NCBI GenBank assembly: GCA_011800805.1
Contig: MPNW01000135.1
Span: forward strand, 108,439-154,789
DNA: 46,351 nucleotides
Origin: Hirudo medicinalis
Taxonomy: Eukaryota; Annelida; Clitellata; Hirudinida; Hirudinidae
Reading direction: 5' to 3'
Below are positions 34,985-44,661 of the stretch, in pieces (the stretch's first letter is position 1; every line of letters starts with the position of its first letter). The notes under the pieces were generated by a model. That model saw only the letters and a list, made by a program, of their open reading frames with translations, was not told the origin of the DNA and ran no database searches. The position numbers were made by a program, and so were the translations under genes.

Positions 34985-36353
34985 ATTTTTGAAGACATTT
35001 TTTTTAGGTTTTTTTTTTATCTTTTCAGAGATGATTTTTCTAATGTTATGCCGATAATATTTGTTGAATATATCCAGCGGTCTATCTGTTCCCTGGTAGT
35101 GGCGGATTTTGCTAATGCATCAGCTTTCTCATTGCCAGGGATTCCAACGTGGGCAGGGACCCAGACGAGTGTGACCTACCTGCCGCTTTCTTGTGTATTA
35201 AGAGTTTTATTAATATCTCGGTCAATGTGATTGCAATTTCTTAGCGCCCTAGAGGCACTAAAGGAATCGCTCAAAATTACTATGTCGAAGGTCTCCCCCT
35301 GATAGGAGTCCTTCACGTGAACCAGACAGTCCTCAATGTCTGCTAGTTCAATAGAACTTATGTAGCTGTGACTTGAGGTCCTGAGGCTTATGTTCTTCGG
35401 GATGTATATCCCGATTCCAGCCTTTTTGTCTTTAGTCTTCGAGGCGTCCCTGTAACAGAGGAGACTTTCCTGGAGATCCTCTATCATCTCTCTTGCTATC
35501 AGCATCCTCAGAGGGTTTTTTGGCTGCGAAGTAGAGATTCGAGGTGTCGATCACCTGTTTCCTCAGTCTCCAAGGAGGAATTGTGGGAGTTTCCTTTTCG
35601 ATAATTCCTAGGAGGTCTGCCGGGAGGAGGGACTCGACTTTCTCGTATGGGGTGGTTTCGCCTCGTTTCTTCATTTTGAAGTGGAGCCTAGCTTGAAACT
35701 TGGACTTCCTGCCATCTGAAATGAAATATTTAGTTTTAACAGATTCATTTTTAATAACGTTAGACCTGAGGGCATGGTTTTCCTTGGGCTTCTTACGACG
35801 TAGGTCGAGAGGAAATTCACCGCATTCTTGCAGGGACGAGACACTCGTTCCCTTCATGCCACCACAACAGATCTTCAGCGCTTGATACTGAAGCTTGTCG
35901 TATGTGTCTGTGATGTGTTTGCATCCCAGGTCTATCACCTCACAGCCATAGTCAAGGACGGAGCGGATGGTGACTCTGTAGACTTGTAGCAGATTGGACT
36001 TGCTTGGACTTGATTGGACCCTAAGAGCTTCCCGAGATAGCTCTCATTGCATTTAGTCGTTTCATGCAACGTGTCTTGACAGCCTCTGCGTGAGCAGACC
36101 AACTTAGTCTTGCGTCCAGGACGATTCCTAAGAAGGTAACCGTTGGGATAGGAGGATTTATTCATTTCCGATGCGAAGTCTGATGGCGATGGCCTCGCTC
36201 CTCTTGACTCTGCTGTTTGCAAATAAAACTGCTTGTGATGTAGATGCTGAGATCTTAAAACCATTTGCAGATAAAAAAGTTAGCCGTTTTATTGAGCTGC
36301 TTCTGCATAGGTGTTGTCATTGTTCTTAGGTCGTCCAGAGGGCACCACCGAAG
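34985..36353 (-). mobile_element. I-group non-LTR retrotransposon, 5'-truncated decayed copy (RT thumb and RNase H)
   Basis: In minus-strand order: an RT remnant starting just after the YADD position (GPLDD-like, then MTTPMQKQLNK), a thumb region (YQALKICCGGMKGTSVSSLQ and PLDLRRKK), a linker (VIDTSNLYF), an RNase H core (CYRDASK, AGIGIYIP, ILSDSFSASRAL) and [19 protein letters not shown]. It ends in an A-rich tail (aaaaaaaaacctaaaaaaaatg on the minus strand near 34985-35015). Frames are broken in several places. An RNase H domain after the RT is typical of the I group. Confidence 0.85.
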
Positions 36354-36417
36354 TAGTAGTAGTATTTTATTAATGTCCTCAGCATAACATGATGAATAGG
36401 ACATGGCACCACCGAAG
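36341..36417. repeat. 13-bp direct repeats flanking a 51-bp insert
   Basis: GGCACCACCGAAG occurs at 36341-36353 and 36405-36417. The 51 bases between (36354-36404) include an inverted pair atgtcc/ggacat. The layout fits a target-site duplication at the junction of two LINE copies. Confidence 0.7.
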
Positions 36418-38740
36418 AGTGTGTGTGTGTGTGTTGTTTTTTTTTTCTTTCTTTCTAGGGGCGCATTGGAAGAAGTTTCTGGTCGATACTTGTTCCTGTA
36501 GTTCACGGTGATGGCTGTCAAGAGAGCAATCCCAACTTTTCTGCCAGTCGCCTTCAATGGTTCGGGCGACAAACCTCCTAGCGTCCTTGACAGTTGCTGG
36601 GATTTGGCTATCTATCTGGCCTTTGGTTGTCGCATTATTTCCCAGAAAGTCGGCTTTCTCGTTTCCAGGGATGCCCACGTGAGCAGGTACCAATACAAGA
36701 GTGATTTGTTGTCCTTGGTCCTTGAATTCTGAAATCAAAGAGAGAATTCTATGAATGTCAAGGTTATGATAGGCATTGTTTCGATTGCTTAGACATTGGA
36801 TGGCACTAAGCGAATCGCTTAAAATAACAATGCTTGGGTCCTCCCCCTGGCAGGAGGTTTTTAGCAGCAATCCTCAATGGCTGCTGAAGAAATACTACTT
36901 TCAGGTGAAGCTCTGACACTGAGCTCCACTCCTTTCTTAGGGATAAAGATGCCTATTCCTGCCGTGTCTTGGATTTTCGATGCGTCAGTGTAGCATAGCA
37001 AGCTAAAGTCCTTGAGTTCCTCGATCTTCTCCCTGGCAACCAGCATCCTGAGAGGATTTTCTGCTTCTATTGTCAGGGTGGATGTGTCAATGACCGGGCA
37101 TTTCAGTATCCAAGGGGCTCTTTTCATTTCAACCTCCAGTGACTTTGTAATGTCTTTTTGAAAGGTATCGGGCATAAGTCTAGATATCGTCTCGAAAGGA
37201 CATGGGCGATTTGTCTTTGTCAACCTCCAGTGAAGTTTTTTTTTTCGAGCAAATTTATTAATCATCAAAATGAATGAAACAGAGGAAACAAAAACAAAAA
37301 AAAGCTAACAGGCGGATTAATAAAGAACTCGTGGATCAGCCTTAAGGAAGCGCAAGCTTCATTGGCAAGCTGACCCAGAATATCAATTAATTAAAAGATC
37401 AATAATAAACCTGTCAATTAAATAATCAATCAAGAATACCAAAAACTAAGTACAATTTAAAGGACAATTTAAATAATAAATATAATGTTATGAATGGTGC
37501 AGTCTGTGTTTGATTTTTGATAGATGAGGGAATGGTATTTTAACACTTCCTCAACTATTTGGGAAATGTTGGAATGACTGGCTTCGGTTCCTTCCTCCGA
37601 TTTCAACTTTTTTGGAGGCATTGTACTTACTTTCAAACAGTTAGAAAACTCAATTAACTACTTTATTCAAAAAAAAAATGTTTATAGTTAAGACAGTCCA
37701 AACAATAAAATTTTGTTATTTATCGGAAGAAAACTGAGCGACAGGTTTGTTTACAATTTCTTCGACTTTTTTTTTCGAAAGTTTGACTTGGGGAGTGTGG
37801 TTCTTGTAATTAGATACAAAATAGCAATTCTTAACCGGATTATCGGGTGTAGCCAATGACCGGATGACATGATTTGCTGTGAGCTTTCTTCGACGAATGT
37901 CTAATGGACGTTCGCCGCATTCCACTTGAAGTGACAGTGCGCCGGTTCCAATCATGATGCCACAACAGATCTTGAGAGCCTGGAATTGTATGCTATCATA
38001 TATTCTCTTGTTCTGTTTGTAGCTGAGGTCAAAGGCTTCACTCCCATAGTCCAAAATGGATTTGATGGTGGCTCTGTAGAGCTGAAGAAGACAGGTTTTA
38101 CTGGCACCCCAGGATTTTCCAGCAATAGCTCGCATCACATTGAGGCTCTTCCGGCACCTGATCTCAACTGCAGTCGTTTGGGCTTTCCCACTCATTTTCT
38201 CATCTAGGATTATTCCTAGGAAGGTTGCAGTTGTGGTCATTGGGATTTATTCTCCAGCTATACTGAGAGTTGTCCTGGAGTCATCCAGTCTTGATTTGTT
38301 CCTGTGGAATAAAACTGAACATGATTTTTGTACTGAAATTCGAAAACCATTGTCAGACAAAAACTTATCCATAACGTCTAGCTGTTTTTGCATTCTGGAG
38401 GTCATGGCAGTGAGCTTTCTTCCAGTTGTCCAGAGGGCTATGTCGTCAGCATACATTGACATCTTTGTCTCATTCCTCGGTTGAGAGAATCCGTCAAGCA
38501 TCACGATGAACAGCAAGGGGCTTAGGACGCTGCCTTGGGTTGTGACATTGTCAAGGGTCTATGGGTTTGAAAGAGTCGCTCCTACTTTGACTTCCATTGA
38601 CCAATCAAGGCAGTAAGTCGTTAATCCAACTTAGCATTTTCCCCTTGATGCCTAGTTCGGATAGTTTTGCGATTATTCCTTCTCTCCACATCATGTCAAA
38701 AGCTTTTTCCAGGTCGAGGAAAACTCCTAGGCCTTGTTCT
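36418..38740 (-). mobile_element. I-group non-LTR retrotransposon, second copy (RT plus RNase H) with nested insertion
   Basis: Minus-strand order: RT motif A (GVFLDLEKAFDMMW, about 38690-38740), a frame break, LLFIVMLDGF and the catalytic MYADDIALW (about 38400-38460), a thumb (FLGIILDEKM, FQALKICCGIM, RPLDIRRRK; 37780-38240), an inserted block (37249-37766), then the RNase H region ([38 protein letters not shown]; 36560-37240). It ends in an A-rich and (CA)n tail at 36418-36460. The endonuclease and ORF1 are absent, and the 5' end is fused to R2-like sequence. Not functional. Confidence 0.88.
37249..37766 (-). mobile_element. ~520-bp insertion within the I-group copy, flanked by T(9)CGA repeats
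   Basis: The block separates RT thumb from RNase H, which are contiguous in the neighbouring copy. tttttttttcga is present on both flanks (ending 37248 and 37778), like a target-site duplication. On the minus strand the insert contains a 50-codon frame at 37621-37469 beginning MPPKKLKSEEGTEASHSN, resembling the start of a transposon ORF1, and a patch reading LGQLANEACASLRLIHEFF. It looks like an internally deleted non-autonomous element; its family is not identified. Confidence 0.6.
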
Positions 38741-38741
38741 C

Positions 38742-38915
38742 GCTGACTTGCCAGGAGGCTCGTGTTGGAAGCTCTCCCATTGGTTGACCAGCGGCGTTGT
38801 GCCGACTTGACAGGAGATTCCATTGAGAGTTCTACTGGCCGGCTTGCGAAACCGCGCCGACTTGATGGGAGGCTTTATTCGGAGCTCTCTGATTGGCTGG
38901 CTAACGGAGCAACGC
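38742..38915. repeat. Three GC-rich diverged tandem units of 55-59 bp
   Basis: Units begin g(c/t)(c/t)gacttg at 38742, 38801 and 38856. Each continues with (c/t)(c/g)aggag or gggagg, then g(a/c)(g/t)(a/c)(g/c)(c/t)tct and a ttgg/ctgg-cc-g(c/t)t block. They sit at the 3' end of the minus-strand R2-like fragment and are probably its 3' UTR. Confidence 0.6.
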
Positions 38916-40240
38916 CATTGGCCTACGGCACTGACTAGCTTCGCTTTTGTACTAGCACGGCGATACGTGCCGGCCTCAGAGGTTGTTCCTCGCATGACTC
39001 GTTGGGTGGACCTGTCGTGATGATGGAGATCACTTGCAATCTCTCTTGGACCAAATCTATTGCGAAACCGCTTCTGCAGCTCTGGGCATGTCTGCCAAGG
39101 CCTTCGATCTGCAAAGCATGCATTTGGCGTCCTGGGTGATTCTCCACCTCTGCAAATTGTCGCGTGAGGGCAGCACATCATAAATTTAACAAACGACAAA
39201 GACCAGTCTGAGTGGAAACATGTTCCACATTTCATGCCATGTGATCGATCTCTGCACGTAGTCCATTGTCCATGTTGGGTCTGCTTTGAAATTCTGTCGC
39301 TTTCCACCTCTTTCCGCCTTTCTTGCACTACTAGCGAGGCTCTAACTGGAGCGCTCGCTTTGGACCATCTTGTGAAGTGATTCCAGCCCATGCTGAGGCG
39401 GTCATGCTGGATTTTGCCCCTTATCTCTTCAAACTTCAAGGCTTCTTCTGATTTCTTCTTGGGCCTTGAGTTTCCTTCTTGATCTGAGCAATGGATTGAT
39501 CTCGAGGATATTTGGGTCCGCGGAATTGCTGATCACGAAGAGGGCGATCGAGATGGCGCATCCCATGGCAATGCCAACCTGTAGTTGGACCCGTTTTGTC
39601 GTGAAGCTTTTGGTGGTGAACCGCATTTCGAAAACGTCGAAGTAGTTCTGAAGGATCTGGATCACATGTTTCGGTATATCAGTGACCTGACTTTTGAACA
39701 TTTTTAGATTTTACTTTCGTTCGCGGATGACTATATGAGGTACGTGAGGTGTGTGGAGAGTGTGTGCGGAAAGAGTACGAAAAGAGTCGAGAACAATAGA
39801 TTATCGTATTTGTCTTATATTTGATGTTTTATTTAAGTTTCGATCTTTTGCTGTTCAGTTCTTAGTTTTCAATATACTTTTAATTCAATTGTAGTGTTGA
39901 ATTTCGATTAAATAAGATAGAATCCCGATTAAAGAATTCGAGAACCTGCCACGGCACATGATGCTTTCCCAGCGCTCTCCAGATCAGTTGGTGGGGCACT
40001 GATCCGTACGCATTAGCCAGATCCAGCCAAACAACTTACAGACTTAGTCGGTTCCGTTTGGCTCGTTGGATTGCCTCCCAAATCATGGTGGTGTGAACAC
40101 CTCCTTTCTGCACCGAGGCATTGACGTATAGGTTTGCCATCATGTATCGAATGAGTCTTAGGGCCATGGTGGCGAAGAAGATCTTTCCCTCAACGTACAA
40201 TAGCGAAATCGGCCTGAACTGTTTCAGGTCGCATTAACAT
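38742..40240 (-). mobile_element. R2-like (RLE-type) non-LTR retrotransposon, internally deleted and decayed
   Basis: Minus-strand order: 40240-39950 has an RT start (GKIFFATMALRLIRYMMANLYVN, SVQKGG, then motif A VVWLDLANAYGSVPHQLIWRAL). 39949-39710 is about 240 bases of unrelated AT-rich sequence. 39701-39500 resumes RT (FEMRFTTKSFTTK, GIAMGCAISIALFVI). The sequence then jumps to the post-RT region (KLKAQEEIRRSLEV... RWSKASAPVRASLVV, HGQWTTC) and a degenerate zinc-finger zone. The DD-containing motif C is missing. The family is known from many invertebrates; the RLE assignment is inferred from kinship with the plus-strand copy. Confidence 0.7.
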
Positions 40241-40501
40241 TAATATTAGTGATATCCTTGGTTAGTGGATTGAAAGCTGAAATAAGTAGAATGTTTGAAG
40301 AATTGGACAAGTATTTTTGGTTTATGAACATAAAAAATTTAGACATTAATTATTTTGTCATCTTTTTGCTGATAATTTTTGTAGGATTAATTCTTGTTTA
40401 CTCCAAGCTATTCTTGAATCAGCCATGTTTTACTGTAACGGTTTCAATTTGAAAAGGAAGCCATAAAAGATTTTTCGAGAATATTATTGATGTGGTCAAA
40501 A
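40241..40501. other. Short AT-rich stretch with one unassigned frame
   Basis: The plus frame 40249-40452 has a hydrophobic segment (YFVIFLLIIFVGLILVY) but no recognised homology. Confidence 0.25.
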
Positions 40502-40574
40502 ATGCTGCCATTTGTTCAAAATATGAAATTTTATTTGTTGTTTGTTATGACAATCAATGTGAGCAGTGATGAAG
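40502..40574 (+). CDS. Possible signal-peptide exon of the downstream Ig-domain gene
   Basis: ATG at 40502 opens MLPFVQNMKFYLLFVMTINVSSDEG, a plausible signal peptide (a second Met is at 40523). It ends in phase 1 at GAAG|GTTGGA, the phase needed by the Ig exon at 43092. The donor is weak and a stronger GTGAGC donor lies 15 bases earlier in phase 0. An R2-like element sits between the two. Linking them is an inference. Confidence 0.25.
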
Positions 40575-40593
40575 GTTGGAGAATTATTAAGTT

Positions 40594-40628
40594 GTTAAGA
40601 CTACGAATTTTATGTCCCTAGTCTTAAC
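40594..40628. other. Perfect 10-bp inverted repeat
   Basis: GTTAAGACTA (40594-40603) and TAGTCTTAAC (40619-40628) with a 15-base loop. Confidence 0.8.
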
Positions 40629-40924
40629 ATTTAATAGCGAGTTAATTTAGCAAGTAAATTTATGTGGTAGTTCGATTTCTAACATTTCTCCAATCGTTGA
40701 CTTAGTTTAGTTGTTATATCTGGTTGTAAAGAACTTTTCGTTTGTCTTAGCAATTCATTAAAAAGGGACTCCATTGAACTTATTAAGTTCACGGGCGGTT
40801 TCTCTATTGGAATAATTTAGACAAGGAAAATATCCATCCGGACAGAGTAAATAAATTTTCAGTATTAGTAGGAGATTTGCTAACAATATTCTCATTTATT
40901 GATGGTCTTTTATCTTGATTCTAT

Positions 40925-41100
40925 AATTGTTCTTTTCGTACTGGTATTATCCCTTCTTCTTCTTTTTCTTCTTCTTTTTCTTCTTCTTCTTCTTCTTCTT
41001 CTTTCTTTATGAGTTAGAATCTGCTAAAGTTATTCCTTTATTTAAATCTGGTAGCTATAACAATTTTAATAATTATTGACCAATATTCATTTTATTCTAA
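40925..41100 (+). mobile_element. Decayed RT fragment (jockey/CR1-like) interrupted by a TTC tract
   Basis: Around the microsatellite the plus strand reads CSFRTGIIP and then ESAKVIPLFKSGSYNNFNNY, a stop, and PIFIL. This is the conserved AKVxPxFKSG...NYRPISIL region of many LINE reverse transcriptases. Confidence 0.65.
40953..41005. repeat. (TTC)n microsatellite inside RT debris
   Basis: An imperfect TTC run placed between two pieces of the same reading frame. Confidence 0.9.
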
Positions 41101-41152
41101 GAGTACAAGATCTGTAGATGAATTCTCTCAAGTTGCACTTGTTGAAATAACA

Positions 41153-41262
41153 ATACTAATAATAATGATAATGATAATGATAACGATAACGACAACGACA
41201 ATAACAACAATAACAATAATAATAATGATAGTAACAGTAACAGTAACGGTAACAATAAAAAT
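41153..41262. repeat. AAT/AAC/GTAACA compound microsatellite
   Basis: AATGAT and AACGAC units grade into a GTAACA run. The open frames here arise from the repeat. Confidence 0.9.
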
Positions 41263-41406
41263 GACAGAAAGAGGGAGACAGAGGAAATATGAGAGGATGA
41301 GAACTATTATAAGCTTTTTTAGCGATCCGTACGGATACGGGAGATCGCTACTAGACCCTCCGAAATCGGGTGATCTTTCTCTAGAACAAGACCAAAAAAA
41401 GAAAAG

Positions 41407-41913
41407 TTGGAGGAACACTTACTTAAAACGTACAGTGACGGCCTCCGCCATGAGTCTCTACAGGAAAGTGTGGACATCCCAGCGGTGCCGCTGCCGACGA
41501 AATTCTGGCTCTCTGGCGGAACCGAGACACTGCATCACTTTCTCAGCAATTGCACGTATGCCCTTGCCGACGGTCGGTGCACATGGCGATATAACCAGGT
41601 TCTTCGAGAAGTGTGTGAGGCCGCAAAAGCAGCAGTCTCCAAAGCAAACGATCGCAAAGCAGCGAAAGATTTATTTCTTGCGCGAGGGCTTCGCACAACA
41701 CCTCTGCAGAAAGAGATGTCAAACTCCCAGGCGAGACATTCTTGCAGAGGCAAACGACTGGATCGTCGCAGCCGACCTAGAAGAAGGCACTACCTCCAGA
41801 TGCTAATAGAAAGTGGCAAGAGGCCGGAATTGGTTCTAGGGCCGTCGTCGACGGATGCCATCATTCTGGTGGAGCTGACGGTACCGTGGGAGGACAGGCT
41901 TCAATACAGATAA
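41407..41913 (+). pseudogene. Fused R2-like ORF remnant: pre-RT region joined to endonuclease domain
   Basis: The longest open frame in the element (168 codons). It joins about 50 residues of the pre-RT region to about 115 residues of post-RT zinc-finger/RLE region. The motif normally reading PD...(I/V)LVELTVPWE is PE...IILVELTVPWE here. Confidence 0.7.
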
Positions 41914-42427
41914 GTATTATTATACAGTAAGCTCAAAACAGATAAATGTGCAAATCTGTCGATGGACCTGGAAGCGAAGGGATACCGGACAGACCTCGAG
42001 GTTGGCGCTAGGGGCATAGTCGGCAAGGGGCATAGTCGGTAGGTCGAATTGTGCTTTCCTCGCGAAGATTGGATTGTCTAGCCGAGAGAGAACGAAAGCT
42101 ATGACAAGGATGTCTGAAGCCGCAGAAGCGGCATCATTCTGGATCTGGCACATGAGGAGCGAGAAAAAGTCTTAAGAAGCCACTTCAGGAAAGCCGGAGA
42201 AAGCCATTGGCCTCCGGTGTAAATGATCCACAGAACGACGGGGCCAAATCATTGGCCGAGAGACGCGGTATTGTCAGGTTAAATGGGATCACCGCGGAAT
42301 CGCAAATCACTAGGGACTGCGGACCAAACAGCGGTCGCGTAAAGGCCCGCGGTCGAGTCCCGAAAATTTCTATCCCCGGCTGCCGCTACAAAGAAATTAT
42401 AAGGCCCAGTTTGCGTATATTGCGTAC

Positions 42428-42645
42428 ACGTTGTGAAGAAGCCACTGAGAGCTTTCATGACCGCTGTAGGCAACTGGGTGGATGCGATCGACATTAAAAG
42501 GCCAAAGAGATCCTCGCATAGTCGAAGTTTGCAGGTGCAAAGTACATAGTAAGCGATATGAAGAAGCCATTGAGAGCTTTCGGAGTTGTTCCAGTTCAGG
42601 CAGCAGTGACCGGCATAAGAAGGCCAAAGAGAGCCTCTCATAGCC
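42428..42645 (+). repeat. Two diverged ~100-bp repeats in the R2-like 3' UTR
   Basis: gaagaagccactgagagctt...aaaggccaaagagatcctcgcatag and gaagaagccattgagagctt...gaaggccaaagagagcctctcatag start near 42435 and 42558. Confidence 0.75.
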
Positions 42646-42826
42646 GGCGTTAAGCTTTGGGTTCCGAAGGATAAAAACCGACAGGGACATCCGGTTGATC
42701 AGAGGATGCGGCCCGCTTCCCCGAAAACGTCAGGAGATTCAAAGGGCCGAAAACGTTTGAAGACGGGGGAACCTCCTCTGAGGATCCCTGTCGGAGCTCG
42801 AAGGCGGAGTATTAAGAAAAAAAAAA

Positions 42827-43091
42827 CTTTATAAATTGATGTTACTGGTAACATTAGTGCTGAATTATTATTATTGCTATTGACAACTGCAGTAACGCTC
42901 GATTTGAACCATCCATTAAGTCATAACGACTGCTTGTGTACGGTTATTCATTTTACCAACTTGTCATAATTACATAAATATTAGAAAAATAATTACAAAT
43001 TATTAATAATTATTATTATTATTACAATTAATTCAATATTTGATTCAATCAGTTTTTTGATTTGATTCAGTTGAAGTTTATCTCTTGAAAG
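42827..43091. other. AT-rich intron-like sequence before Ig exon
   Basis: Contains an ATT microsatellite near 43005-43024; no coding signal. Confidence 0.5.
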
Positions 43092-44355
43092 GAAATGAAG
43101 TGATCAACCTACAAACAATTTTGTCTTGTCAAAATTGGAATAGATATGATAAGAATATTTCTACAGAGTTCAATTTGACGGTAAAATCTGCTGGCTTTTA
43201 CATCTGTACCGACACTTCAACGAGGATCTTTATATTTGCATTAGGTATATTAGTTTTCAACACTCTTCAAATTTATTATTGATAATAACAAATACTTAAA
43301 ATTAACAAATACAATCAAATATTAAAATGAATAACTTGCAATTGGTACTGACAGCAATAAATATTCGAATAAATATAGAAATTTGATAATTAAAAATTTA
43401 ATGAAACTCATAGGAAATAATGATTCTACTTGATACTTCAGAAAAAGAACTGACCTTTGATTGTGAACGTCCGACTAAATCTTTTGCGATAGATGAAGAA
43501 GTGTCATTCATATGTAGTGTGACAGTCACAGCCAGTTTTGATGCTGTTCGACTGATTTTTTCAGTCTATGATGAGTCTCGTTCTTATTTCACATCTAAGG
43601 AGGTACCAGTTTACGATAAAACACATGAGGAAAATTTCAAACCTAAATTTATATTGAATACGTTTGGCGAAATGTCATTTTATTGCTCTTGGACATATTA
43701 TGCAACGTTTGTAGGTATTCCTACAAAAAGGCGTACTCTCGTAAAGAATCAAAACATAACAGTTTACAGTGAGTCATGAATTTCAGCTCTTATTAGCAAT
43801 AATGAACTCATATTCAAATTTTAATCTCTGTACAGGTCCCTCAAGAAATGTACGACTTGACAAGTACGTGGCGAATGTCGACGAAACCATCAACTGTATT
43901 TCGGATGGTTATCCTGAGGCGGATTATTTTTGGAATTGCACTGGTGGATTGTGGTCTGCCAATGGTCCATCCCTTGTTTGTGCTGAGCCTGCTGTATATA
44001 CATGCAACTGTTCAGCTGAGAATAAAGTAAATGAAGCAGTTAAAAAGGCCTATTGGATAGGTATTATAATTGTAAGCAAAGGTATTATTACGTTTTATTT
44101 TCCTTTAAACATGACATACATACATTAGTAAACATTCATGGTCACAAATGTATTACAAAGAATTTGAATTACTTTGCATTGCATGTTTTGGTGCCTGAAG
44201 TTTGCAATGTATTTGCTAAGAAGCAATTTAAAGAAAATAACATCCCTTTGATAGTTACGCTTGCTGCAATATGTTGCAAAATTATCTTCAGAAATATTGA
44301 AGTTCCGCCGTCTTCATCCAATGATATTATATTAATATTAATTACAATATATTAA
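43092..44355 (+). CDS. Ig-superfamily type I membrane protein (four exons, 5' incomplete)
   Basis: Exons: 43092-43244, 43442-43768, 43836-44061 and about 44201-44355. All internal junctions are phase 1, as usual for Ig-domain exons. Exon 1 holds a short Ig half (LSCQNWN ... LTVKSAGFYICTD). Exon 2 has an Ig fold with FICSVTV and FGEMSFYCSW. Exon 3 has NCISDGYPEADYFWNC and AVYTCNCSAEN. Exon 4 carries a transmembrane start (IPLIVTLAAICCKII) and a short tail to a stop at 44355. Several NxS/T sites are present. Donors are TTAG|GTATAT, TACA|GTGAGT and ATAG|GTATTA. Acceptors are GAAAG, ACTTCAG, TGTACAG and CCTGAAG; the last is the least certain. Ligand and subfamily are unknown. Confidence 0.65.
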
Positions 44356-44433
44356 TATAATTGGTTTCTTGTCTTTCAACGTTTGCTTATTTTTTTTTAA
44401 TTTATTCAATGTTATAAATTCGGTTGATGATTG
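44356..44433. other. Short AT-rich spacer
   Basis: Separates the Ig gene from CR1-like debris. Confidence 0.5.
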
Positions 44434-44655
44434 TTATATATTTTCCAAATGTTCATCAATGCTGGTAACTGAGCCAGGGGCGTTGAAGTTTCCGAATATG
44501 ATGAAAGGGAGGTTGTAGGAGGAGATGAGGGCGATGAGGTCTTCGAACTCTTTGATGAAAGATGTATTGACGGGCCCTGGAGGGCGTGTATTTAGCCGAT
44601 ATTTTGAGTGCCTTTTGTATCTCAATGGGATACAAAAGTGAAGGCACTTTAATCG
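44434..44655 (-). mobile_element. CR1-like LINE endonuclease (EEP) fragment
   Basis: The minus strand reads RPPGPVNTSFIKEFEDLIAL then SSYNLPFIIFGNFNAPGSV and SIDEHLENI, matching the GDFN-containing region of CR1/L2 apurinic-like endonucleases. The D of GDFN is changed to N here, so the catalytic motif is altered. Confidence 0.8.
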
Positions 44656-44661
44656 ATCTAC

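Larger units (their letters stand above)
41300..42826 (+). mobile_element. R2-like (RLE-type) non-LTR retrotransposon with the RT core deleted, 3' UTR and poly(A) present
   Basis: A GC-rich island in AT-rich flanks. The N-terminal pre-RT region (SLLDPPKSGDLSLEQDQ, a frame slip in an A-run, then LEEHLLKTYSDGLRHESLQ) runs into the C-terminal region at TKFW|LSGGTETLHHFLSNCTYALADGR, with no RT motifs between. The restriction-like endonuclease part follows (41700-41910: KRPELVLG, then IILVELTVPWED), with the first two zinc-finger cysteines lost. The next piece reads NLSMDLEAKGYRTDLEVGARG. About 650 bases of 3' UTR end in a 16-base A-rich tail at 42826. The element is non-autonomous by content. Confidence 0.8.

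Noticed and set aside
38696..39439. 247-codon minus-strand frame as a novel gene
   Set aside because: It covers the frame-shifted post-RT part of the R2-like element and its UTR tandem units.
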